The position numbers and the translations under genes are program-made. Source: Clostridiales bacterium (lineage in GTDB: Bacteria; Bacillota; Clostridia; Oscillospirales; Oscillospiraceae). From it: a stretch of DNA of 32,629 nt. The notes under the pieces were generated by a model, which saw only the letters and a program-made list of their open reading frames with translations, ran no database searches and was not told where the DNA came from. Of the stretch, positions 15,105 to 22,016 are shown one piece after another (the first letter of the stretch is position 1; every line of letters starts with the position of its first letter). The stretch lies in NCBI GenBank assembly GCA_004556755.1, contig SFFW01000018.1:1-32629 (forward strand), in the 5' to 3' direction.

Positions 15105-15656
15105 GTGAAAAAGGCACTGCTTCTGCCGATCATGCTGTGTATTCTACTGGTGCTGAGCGCCTGCGGCGGCAATGCGGAGGATGAGTTCGGAAGCTTCTGC
15201 GCAGAGCTTGAGCAGGCTCAGAGTATCGGCTTTACAGCAAAGCTGCGAGCCGAGTATGAGGACAAGACGGCAAACTTCAAGCTCGCCTATACTCAGAACG
15301 CCGAGGGAATAAAGGTGACGGTCATAGAGCCGGAAACCATCTCCGGCATCAGCGCAAGAGTGAAGGACGATTCCGCACGGCTTGAGTATGACGGTGTGAT
15401 CCTCGATATCGGAAGTCTTGACGCAAACGGGCTTTGCCCGATGTCCGCTCTGCCGGTGACGGTGATGGCGCTGCGCAATGCGCACGTCGACAGCGTTTGG
15501 GAGGAGGACGGAATGACGGCGGCGAGGCTCATCGTGTCGGACGACACGAGCGTTACCGTCTGGCTCGACGGAGAGATGACCCCGTGCAGCGCCGAGATCA
15601 GCAGCGGCGGCAAAGCCGTTGTGTTTATCGAATTCTGCGACTGGGAGATGAAATAA
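15105..15656 (+). CDS. Lipoprotein, GerS/YdcC-like by context
   Basis: This 183-residue protein has a type II signal peptide: KK, a hydrophobic core and the lipobox LSAC with the modified Cys near residue 20. The mature part is beta-rich and includes GIKVTVIEPETISGISARV and an LEYDGVILDIGSL block, a pattern like LolA-fold lipoproteins. B. subtilis ydcC and C. difficile gerS are similar lipoproteins encoded directly upstream of alanine racemase; GerS is needed for spore cortex modification and germination. That role is an inference from position and fold pattern, not from a specific motif. Start GTG 15105 has GGAGG eight bases upstream. Confidence 0.78.
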   Translation: MKKALLLPIMLCILLVLSACGGNAEDEFGSFCAELEQAQSIGFTAKLRAEYEDKTANFKLAYTQNAEGIKVTVIEPETISGISARVKDDSARLEYDGVILDIGSLDANGLCPMSALPVTVMALRNAHVDSVWEEDGMTAARLIVSDDTSVTVWLDGEMTPCSAEISSGGKAVVFIEFCDWEMK

Positions 15657-16784
15657 TTGAACGACCTGCAAAAGAGAACATGGGCGGAGGTTTCCCTCGG
15701 CGCCATCGAGAATAATTACAAAGCGATAAGAAAGCGCCTGCCGGAGGGCTGCAAGTTCCTCGGCATTGTCAAGGCGGACGCCTACGGTCACGGCGCCTGC
15801 GAGGTCGCAAAGCGCTTAGAGCAATGCGGTGCGGATTATCTTGCCATAGCCTGCCTTGACGAAGCGATCGAGCTGCGCCGCAGCGGAGTCAAAATGCCCG
15901 TTTTGATACTCGGACACACTCCGCCGGAGTATGTGTCGGAGCTTCTTCGCTACGACCTTACGCAGACGGTGAGCTGCGAGGCGAAGGCGACAGAGTTTTC
16001 CGAAGCGGCTGGAAGGCTCGGCGGAACGCTGAAGATACACATAAAGCTCGACACCGGCATGAGCAGACTCGGCTTCCTCTGCGACGGAGGCTACTTTGAC
16101 GAGGGTGTCAAAAACGTCGTCAGGACCTGCAATATGCCGAACCTCGACGTCGAGGGCATATACACTCACTTTGCCGTCTCCGACTACGACGACGCCGAGA
16201 GCATAGCCTACACAAAGCGCCAGTTCAAGCTTTTCTGCGACGTGATCTCCGCTGCCGAGGCGCAGGGCGTACACTTCAAGATCCGTCATTGTGCAAATTC
16301 GGGTGCTGTCGTAAATCACCCGGAGATGATGCTCGACATGGTGCGCCCCGGACTTCTGCTCTACGGCTACGGCGACGGCGGAAAGCTTGGGCTGCGTCCG
16401 GCGATGCGTCTGGTCAGCACCGTCAGCACGATAAAATACTACGAACCCGGCACCTGCGTCAGCTACGGCAGACACTTTACCGCAGAAAGGCGCACAAGAA
16501 TGGGCGTCGTCGCAGCGGGCTATGCGGACGGACTTCCGTGGTCGGCGGCGGGAAAGTGCAGCTTTTACTCCGAGGGAAGCTTCGTTCCCCAGTGCGGCAA
16601 CATCTGCATGGATATGTGCATGGTCGATCTCACCGAAGCGCCGTCGGTGCAGGTGGGTAGCGAGGTCGAGATATTCGGCGAAAATGCATCGCTTACGGAG
16701 TTTGCCGAGAAAGCCGGGACGATACCGTATGAACTGCTGTGCGCAGTCTCAAAAAGAGTGCCGAGAATATATCTGAATGTATAA
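15657..16784 (+). CDS. alr: Alanine racemase
   Basis: This 375-residue PLP enzyme interconverts L- and D-alanine for peptidoglycan synthesis. The PLP lysine is K39 in GIVKADAYGHG. The second catalytic base is Tyr270 in SYGRHF, with AAGYADG following. GNICMDMCMVDLT is the conserved C-terminal block. The start is TTG 15657, directly after the TAA of the lipoprotein gene and about ten bases after GGGAG. Translation is therefore probably coupled. mazF follows 79 bases after the stop. Confidence 0.96.
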   Translation: MNDLQKRTWAEVSLGAIENNYKAIRKRLPEGCKFLGIVKADAYGHGACEVAKRLEQCGADYLAIACLDEAIELRRSGVKMPVLILGHTPPEYVSELLRYDLTQTVSCEAKATEFSEAAGRLGGTLKIHIKLDTGMSRLGFLCDGGYFDEGVKNVVRTCNMPNLDVEGIYTHFAVSDYDDAESIAYTKRQFKLFCDVISAAEAQGVHFKIRHCANSGAVVNHPEMMLDMVRPGLLLYGYGDGGKLGLRPAMRLVSTVSTIKYYEPGTCVSYGRHFTAERRTRMGVVAAGYADGLPWSAAGKCSFYSEGSFVPQCGNICMDMCMVDLTEAPSVQVGSEVEIFGENASLTEFAEKAGTIPYELLCAVSKRVPRIYLNV

Positions 16785-16863
16785 AATTTACCGTGCCGAG
16801 GGAGAATATAGTCAGCACGCTACATAAAATGTAGGGGCAACTATCTTCCGGAGTGTGAGTGAA

Positions 16864-17208
16864 TTGAGTACAGTCAAACGAGGAGACATTTATTATGCCG
16901 ACCTGAGCCCGGTCGTGGGCAGCGAGCAGGGCGGTATGCGTCCGGTGCTGATAGTGCAGAACGATACCGGCAACAAGCACAGCCCAACGGTCATCGCAGC
17001 GGCGATAACCAGTCAGACCGGTAAGGCAAAGCTGCCGACGCACATTGAACTTAACGCACAAAGCGTCGGACTGTCCCGTGACAGCGTTATACTGCTTGAG
17101 CAGATACGCACCATAGACAAATCCCGTCTGCGGGAGCGCATGGGAAAGCTTGACGACAAGACGATGAATAAGGTTGACAGCGCAATAGCCGTCAGCTTCG
17201 GACTGTAA
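16864..17208 (+). CDS. mazF: MazF/PemK-family endoribonuclease toxin (NdoA-like)
   Basis: This 114-residue protein matches Firmicutes MazF, a ribosome-independent mRNA interferase. KRGDIYYADLSPVVGSEQGG is the hallmark N-terminus, RPVLIVQND carries the catalytic Arg, and AAITSQTGKAKLPTH holds the conserved Ser/Thr. The start is taken as TTG 16864, which matches the family start and has GGAGTG eight bases upstream. GTG 16855 would add three residues but sits against that ribosome binding site. In B. subtilis the order is alr, antitoxin, ndoA. Here there is no antitoxin gene in the 79-base gap. A terminator follows. Confidence 0.93.
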   Translation: MSTVKRGDIYYADLSPVVGSEQGGMRPVLIVQNDTGNKHSPTVIAAAITSQTGKAKLPTHIELNAQSVGLSRDSVILLEQIRTIDKSRLRERMGKLDDKTMNKVDSAIAVSFGL

Positions 17209-17211
17209 GAG

Positions 17212-17248
17212 AAAAGCTCCGATAGGGTTTTACCTGTCGGAGCTTTTT
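17212..17248 (+). terminator. Intrinsic terminator after mazF
   Basis: AGCTCCGA-T-AGG pairs with CCTGTCGGAGCT (one G-U pair) and is followed by a T5 run, closing the lipoprotein-alr-mazF unit. Confidence 0.85.
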
Positions 17249-17267
17249 CGGTGAAAGGAGCGTTTTT

Positions 17268-17738
17268 GTGGAATATCCCGTGTACATAAACGGAAAGAAA
17301 ACCGGGGTGCTGAGCGTGCGCCGGGACGGACTTATGACGGCGTTTGAGGCGGACTGCGAATACGCCGAAGGACTTCTGCGCCTGTGGGTGTACGGCGACG
17401 GCGAGCCACTGCCGCTCGGCGTACTGCGCCCGGAGGGCGGCAGACTTCGGCTTAAAAAGCGCTTTACGAAAAACGAGCTGCGTCGCTTTTCGGGGAATAT
17501 CACCTGCGCAGGCGATAAGGCTCCACAGCCGGAGCCGGAGAAAGAGCCTGAAACGTCACCGAAACCGGAGGAGCAGCAGCTTTTGTGGGTGCAGACCCCG
17601 AAGGGTACGCTCACGGCGTATGACGGCGAAAGGACGCTGCTTGCCATGCCGACGCTCGGCGGGATGCGTAGGGGACGCACCCTGATGATCGGCGGCAGAC
17701 ACTACATGGTGTTCGAGTCAAAAAGAAATTTGCGATAA
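17268..17738 (+). CDS. Hypothetical two-domain protein with Pro/Glu-rich linker
   Basis: This 156-residue protein belongs to no family I recognise. Residues 1-78 look beta-rich (MEYPVYINGKKTGVLSVRR, then LRLWVYGDGEPLPLGVL) and end with a basic helix (RFTKNELRRF). A linker at about 84-103 is rich in Pro, Glu and Lys. The C-terminal 50 residues (LLWVQTPKGTLTAYDG and GRHYMVFESKR) again look beta-rich. There is no signal peptide or membrane segment. GTG 17268 has AAAGGAG seven bases upstream. The next gene starts 84 bases after the stop. Confidence 0.7.
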   Translation: MEYPVYINGKKTGVLSVRRDGLMTAFEADCEYAEGLLRLWVYGDGEPLPLGVLRPEGGRLRLKKRFTKNELRRFSGNITCAGDKAPQPEPEKEPETSPKPEEQQLLWVQTPKGTLTAYDGERTLLAMPTLGGMRRGRTLMIGGRHYMVFESKRNLR

Positions 17739-17822
17739 GTGTGGAAATTTTACGGGATATATGTTAGTATTTTAGTGAAAACGTATAGCCTGTGGCTGTA
17801 CGGCGAAACGGAGGTAAATATT

Positions 17823-19127
17823 ATGCGCATGACGGATATTATCGAGAAGAAGCGTGACGGGGGCGTTCTCAGCACCGAGGAGATACGCTTCATGGTAAAG
17901 GGTTACACCGACGGAAGCATACCCGATTACCAGATGTCTGCAATGCTTATGGCTATATTGCTCAAGGGAATGGACAGAAGAGAGACGCTTGACCTCACAA
18001 TGGCGATGGTGGATTCCGGCGAAACGCTCGATCTGTCCCGCATAAACGGCGTCAAGGCGGATAAGCACTCCACGGGCGGCGTCGGGGACAAGACCTCGCT
18101 GATACTCTGCCCCATGGTTGCGGCGCAGGGCGTCAAGATCGCAAAGATGTCCGGCAGAGGACTGGGGCACACGGGCGGCACCATAGACAAGCTTGAAAGC
18201 TTCCCCGGCTTCAATACGGGTATTTCCGAGGAAACGTTTATAAATAACGTAAACGAGTTCGGCATAGCGATCGCAGGACAGACGGCGGACTTAGACCCTG
18301 CCGACAAAAAGATGTACGCTCTCAGGGACGTCACGGGTACCGTGCCGAGCATTCCGCTCATAGTAAGCTCCATCATGTCAAAGAAGCTTGCCGCCGGAGC
18401 GGACGTTATAGTGCTTGACGTAAAGTCCGGCAGCGGTTCGTTTATGAAGACCGAGGAGGCGGCGCACGAGCTTGCGGAGAACCTCACTGCGGTCGGCAAA
18501 ATGGCGGGCAAGAAGACCGTTGCAGTCATCACCGACATGGACGAACCTCTCGGCAACGCCGTCGGCAATGCGCTTGAGGTAAAGGAAGCCATTGCGGTGC
18601 TGAAAGGCGAGGTAAAGGGCGAACTTTTGGAGCTGTGCCTCACTCTCGGAAGCTGCATACTGACCGAAGCGGGCTTTGCCGCAAACGATGCCGAGGCAAG
18701 AAAAATGCTGCTTTGCGGCATTGAGGACGGTACTGCGCTCAAGAAGCTTGCGGAGCTGGTAGAAGGGCAGAAGGGCGATCCCAAGGCCGTCTACGATACC
18801 TCGATGCTCCCCGAAGCCAAGGTCAAGTTTGAAGCGATCAGCAAGCGCAGCGGCTATGTGAAGCACATTTCCGCAGCGGATGTAGGGCTTGTGTCCATGC
18901 ACCTCGGCGGCGGCAGAGCTACGAAGGAGAGCGAGATCGACCTCTCGGTCGGCGTTATGTTGCATAAGAAGGTCGGCGACTTTGTGGAGGTCGGCGAGAG
19001 CCTCGGCACAATCCACGCATCCGACCTCGCCAAGGCGGAGGAAGCGGCGAGACTCCTCGAAAACTGCTACACGCTCGTGCCGGAAAAGGTAGAAAAGCCC
19101 AAGTTCATAAAAGGCATAGTGCGCTGA
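17823..19127 (+). CDS. pdp: Pyrimidine-nucleoside phosphorylase
   Basis: This 434-residue enzyme is the exact family length and cleaves uridine, thymidine or deoxyuridine with phosphate to the base and (deoxy)ribose-1-phosphate. The phosphate-binding KHSTGGVGDKTSL (81-93) and the family signature SGRGLGHTGGTIDKLES (110-126) are intact. The C-terminal alpha/beta domain includes MHLGGGRATKESEID. GGAGG lies seven bases before ATG 17823; an open frame upstream to 17739 is not needed. No other nucleoside-salvage gene is beside it here. Confidence 0.95.
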   Translation: MRMTDIIEKKRDGGVLSTEEIRFMVKGYTDGSIPDYQMSAMLMAILLKGMDRRETLDLTMAMVDSGETLDLSRINGVKADKHSTGGVGDKTSLILCPMVAAQGVKIAKMSGRGLGHTGGTIDKLESFPGFNTGISEETFINNVNEFGIAIAGQTADLDPADKKMYALRDVTGTVPSIPLIVSSIMSKKLAAGADVIVLDVKSGSGSFMKTEEAAHELAENLTAVGKMAGKKTVAVITDMDEPLGNAVGNALEVKEAIAVLKGEVKGELLELCLTLGSCILTEAGFAANDAEARKMLLCGIEDGTALKKLAELVEGQKGDPKAVYDTSMLPEAKVKFEAISKRSGYVKHISAADVGLVSMHLGGGRATKESEIDLSVGVMLHKKVGDFVEVGESLGTIHASDLAKAEEAARLLENCYTLVPEKVEKPKFIKGIVR

Positions 19128-19133
19128 ATAAAT

Positions 19134-19168
19134 GAAAAAACTCCGACTCTTTGAGTCGGAGTTTTTTC
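19134..19168. terminator. Bidirectional intrinsic terminator
   Basis: A 16-bp perfect stem (19134-19149 with 19153-19168) has six A/T bases at its base, so it is T-tailed on both strands. It lies between the convergent phosphorylase and the 170-residue membrane protein. Confidence 0.93.
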
Positions 19169-19679
19169 ATTCCGTGAGATATTCCACGAGCGCATCGTAT
19201 TGCAGGCGGTCGGTGATGTAGGAAAATTCGTCGCCTTCGCTGTTTGTGTAGGACACGAAAATGCCCGTATTTCGGGTCCAGCTCGATACGTCGATGTCGG
19301 TGTAGAGTATCCTGAGAACGCTGCCGTCGCCGTATTCTACCCGAATGCCGCTGCCTCTCGGCATATCGTCGCTTTGCATGAGCTGCTTTGAATGGGTCAG
19401 CTTCTGATATAGCTTGTAGGTATGTTCAACGTCGAGAATATAAGTCTCGCCGTCGATCTTGGCAAACAGATAGCCGGTGTCGTTCACGGTTACGGTGCTT
19501 CTCGACAGGTCGGAGACGTAATCGTCATAGAGCTTGTCGTTGTGAAACCACCGGTACACCAAAATGACGGCAATACATATGATGCCGAGTCCGACGAGCA
19601 GCAGCACGACGGTCAAGGAATCACGCCGACGCTTGGGCTTTCCCGCAGGGACGGAGATCTTATCGTACAGGTCCGCCAT
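19167..19679 (-). CDS. Single-pass membrane protein, unknown function
   Basis: This 170-residue protein has a short cytoplasmic basic N-terminus (MADLYDKISVPAGKPKRRR). One transmembrane helix (about 24-45) follows, then an extracytoplasmic beta-rich domain with SYTNSEGDEFSYITDRLQYD near the end. No family is recognised. Start ATG 19679 lies one base after the TGA of the 57-residue gene upstream (TGATATG), so translation is probably coupled; its own ribosome binding site is weak. Confidence 0.68.
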   Translation of the reverse strand: MADLYDKISVPAGKPKRRRDSLTVVLLLVGLGIICIAVILVYRWFHNDKLYDDYVSDLSRSTVTVNDTGYLFAKIDGETYILDVEHTYKLYQKLTHSKQLMQSDDMPRGSGIRVEYGDGSVLRILYTDIDVSSWTRNTGIFVSYTNSEGDEFSYITDRLQYDALVEYLTE

Positions 19680-19680
19680 A

Positions 19681-19854
19681 TCAGTACACCGCTGCGACAA
19701 TGACCGCCGAAACGGACAGGAGGAGAGCCAGCGCCGCCTCCGCCATCCATGCGGTGCGCAGGAGCGATTCGTTGGCATTTTTGGGAGCCTTTGCGGGGCT
19801 GCGCCGAGCTGCGGTAGGCGTCTTGAATTTACGTTTTAAGGATTCTTTCTTCAT
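19681..19854 (-). CDS. 57-residue basic single-helix membrane protein
   Basis: This short ORF starts at ATG 19854 and ends at TGA 19681-19683. The N-terminal half is very basic (MKKESLKRKFKTPTAARRS). The C-terminal half is one hydrophobic helix ending VSAVIVAAVY. AAGG sits very close upstream of the start. The stop is one base from the next ATG, and both products are small membrane proteins, which supports a real gene. It lies about 50 bases downstream of the EF-G-like gene and may be read from the same transcript. No homology is recognised. Confidence 0.55.
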   Translation of the reverse strand: MKKESLKRKFKTPTAARRSPAKAPKNANESLLRTAWMAEAALALLLSVSAVIVAAVY

Positions 19855-19867
19855 AGCCTTACTTTCA

Positions 19868-19895
19868 GGGCAGCAGCGAATAAACGCTGCTGCCC
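19868..19895 (-). other. Hairpin after the EF-G-like gene
   Basis: GGGCAGCAGCG pairs perfectly with CGCTGCTGCCC across a 6-base loop, but no T-run follows on either strand. It could be a weak or factor-dependent stop, or a 3'-end-stabilising hairpin allowing readthrough into the 57-residue gene. Confidence 0.6.
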
Positions 19896-19905
19896 GTAGT
19901 TTAGA

Positions 19906-21912
19906 TTATTCTGCTTCGGCGAGAGCCTTTGCTTCTTCAATGACCTTCTGCTGAACGTTGCCGGGAGCTTCCTCGTAGCGAACGAACTTGCAGGAGAAGG
20001 AGCCTCTGCCCTGAGTCATGGAGCGGAGGTCGATGGTGTAGGAGCTCATCTCCGCCATGGGGACCTCTGCCTCAACGATCTGCATTCCGTCCTCTGCGTT
20101 CATACCGAGAACGGTACCGCGGCGCTTGGAGGAAATGTCGGACATAATATCGCCGAGATTTTCGTCGGGAATGGTGACCTTCAGGAGACCGATAGGCTCA
20201 AGGATGGTGGGCTTTGCCTTGGGGATGCCGTCCTGATATGCAAGACGAGCTGCGGTCTGGAACGCCATATCGTTGGAGTCGACGGGGTGGTAGGAGCCGT
20301 CGTACAGAGTCGCCTTCAGACCGACGAGAGGATAGCCGGCAAGAACGCCCTTGGTGACGGAGTTGCGCAGACCCTTTTCGACGGAGGGGAAGAAGTTCTT
20401 GGGAACGGAGCCGCCGAAGACTTCCTCGGCAAAGATCATGTCGTCCTGCTCGTCCTGAGGCTCGAAGCGGATCCAAACGTCACCGAACTGACCGGAACCG
20501 CCGGACTGCTTCTTGTGACGGCCGTGAGCTTCGACCTTGCCCTTGATCTTTTCACGGTATGCGACTCTTGCGGGCTTGAGCTCGGTCTCAACGCCGAAGC
20601 GGGACTTGAGCTTTGCACAGAGAACGTCGACCTGAATGTCGCCTGCGCCGGAAACGACCATCTGATGAGTCTCGGCGTTGTTTACGAGAGTGAAGGAGAT
20701 GTCCTCCTCGTTGAGTCTTGCAAGACCGCCGGCGACCTTGTCGTCCTGACCCTTGGTCTTGGGGGAGATCGCCATGGAGTAGCAGGGTTCGGGGATCTCA
20801 ATCGCAGGAAGCTCGACCTCGTTCTTGGGATCGCAAACGGTGTCGGAGGTCTTCCAATCCATCTTGCCGATGGCAACGATGTCGCCGCAGACGGCTTCCT
20901 TGACCTCGGTGGTCTTCTTGCCGCACATGGTGTACATTCTGCCGAGCTTGTCGGTGGAAGCGGAGGACATATTGCGAAGGCTCATGTCGCCGGTGACCTT
21001 GCCGCTGACGACCTTTATGAAGCTGTACTTACCGAACTGGTCGGAAACGGTCTTGAACACGAAAGCGCAGACGGGCTCTGCGGACTTGTCTTCGGGAGCG
21101 GGAGCGTAATCGCAGATGGCCTGCAGAACAGCCTCGGTGCCGATGCCGGACATTGCTGCGCCGCACAGCACGGGGATGACGCTGCGGTCCTTCATGCCGA
21201 GCTTGATGCCCTCGACGGTGTCGGCCTCGGAAAGCTCCATCTCCTCGAAGTACTTCTCCATAAGCTCCTCGGTGGCGCCTGCTGCGGTCTCCATGAGGGT
21301 CTCACGAAGCTCTGCGACCTTGTCTGCGTCCTCTGCGGGAACTGCGACCTTGGCGGTCTTGCCGCCGGAGGTGCGGTATGCGACGTTGTGAACGAGGTCG
21401 ATAACGCCGGTGCCGTCGGACATGGGAGCCATGACGGGGCATACGATGCTGCCGTACTTCTCCTGAAGTGCGGAAAGGACATTATAGAAATCGCCGTGTT
21501 CTTCGTCGATCTTGGAGATGTAGAACATAGCGGGAACGTTTGCCTCTCTGAGGTACTTCCAGCTTCTCTCTGCGCCGACGGAGATGCCGTCCTTTGCCGA
21601 GCAGAAGATGATGCCTGCTTCCGACACACGGATGGCGGCAAGAGCGTCGCCCACGAAGTCGAAGTATCCGGGGCAGTCAAGAACATTGATCTTGCAGCCG
21701 CCGAAGTTTACGGGAGCGACGGCGGTGGAAATGGTGATCTGGCGCTTGATTTCTTCAGCGTCGTAGTCGCAGACGGTGTTGCCGTCGCTGACCTTGCCCA
21801 TGCGGTCGATTGCGCCGGTCGCAAACAGCATACCCTCGGCAAGACTGGTCTTACCGCTGTTGCCGTGACCTAAGAGACAAATGTTGCGGATGTTTTTGGT
21901 TTCGTAGCTCAT
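19906..21912 (-). CDS. Elongation factor G-like translational GTPase (EF-G paralogue)
   Basis: This 668-residue GTPase has EF-G domain order: G domain (about 1-265), domain II, III, the basic domain IV and a C-terminal domain V ending in QKVIEEAKALAEAE. The P-loop is GHGNSGKT (15-22), and the switch II motif is DCPGYFDF in place of DTPGHVDF. The G4 motif reads SKID instead of NKxD. These changes and the short length place it in the FusA2-like paralogue group rather than canonical FusA. Its cellular role is not established. ATG 21912 has GAGAGGA upstream. There are no ribosomal protein genes next to it. Confidence 0.9.
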   Translation of the reverse strand: MSYETKNIRNICLLGHGNSGKTSLAEGMLFATGAIDRMGKVSDGNTVCDYDAEEIKRQITISTAVAPVNFGGCKINVLDCPGYFDFVGDALAAIRVSEAGIIFCSAKDGISVGAERSWKYLREANVPAMFYISKIDEEHGDFYNVLSALQEKYGSIVCPVMAPMSDGTGVIDLVHNVAYRTSGGKTAKVAVPAEDADKVAELRETLMETAAGATEELMEKYFEEMELSEADTVEGIKLGMKDRSVIPVLCGAAMSGIGTEAVLQAICDYAPAPEDKSAEPVCAFVFKTVSDQFGKYSFIKVVSGKVTGDMSLRNMSSASTDKLGRMYTMCGKKTTEVKEAVCGDIVAIGKMDWKTSDTVCDPKNEVELPAIEIPEPCYSMAISPKTKGQDDKVAGGLARLNEEDISFTLVNNAETHQMVVSGAGDIQVDVLCAKLKSRFGVETELKPARVAYREKIKGKVEAHGRHKKQSGGSGQFGDVWIRFEPQDEQDDMIFAEEVFGGSVPKNFFPSVEKGLRNSVTKGVLAGYPLVGLKATLYDGSYHPVDSNDMAFQTAARLAYQDGIPKAKPTILEPIGLLKVTIPDENLGDIMSDISSKRRGTVLGMNAEDGMQIVEAEVPMAEMSSYTIDLRSMTQGRGSFSCKFVRYEEAPGNVQQKVIEEAKALAEAE

Positions 21913-21979
21913 GTGTTGCGTCCTCTCTGAAATATATTAAGTTTAATTTAAAATCAATTTGTTAAATCGGAATCAGTTT

Positions 21980-22008
21980 ATTATACACTAATTAAAATAC
22001 CATGGCAA
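21980..22008 (-). promoter_or_regulatory. Sigma-A promoter of the EF-G-like gene
   Basis: On the minus strand TTGCCA (22003-22008), a 17-base spacer and TATAAT (21980-21985), placed just after the stop of the upstream gene. Confidence 0.7.
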
Positions 22009-22016
22009 CAGTTTTT

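Noticed and set aside
20287..21873. 528-codon open frame on the plus strand opposite the EF-G-like gene
   Set aside because: It is an antisense shadow of a long GC-biased gene, has no ribosome binding site and no recognisable domain.
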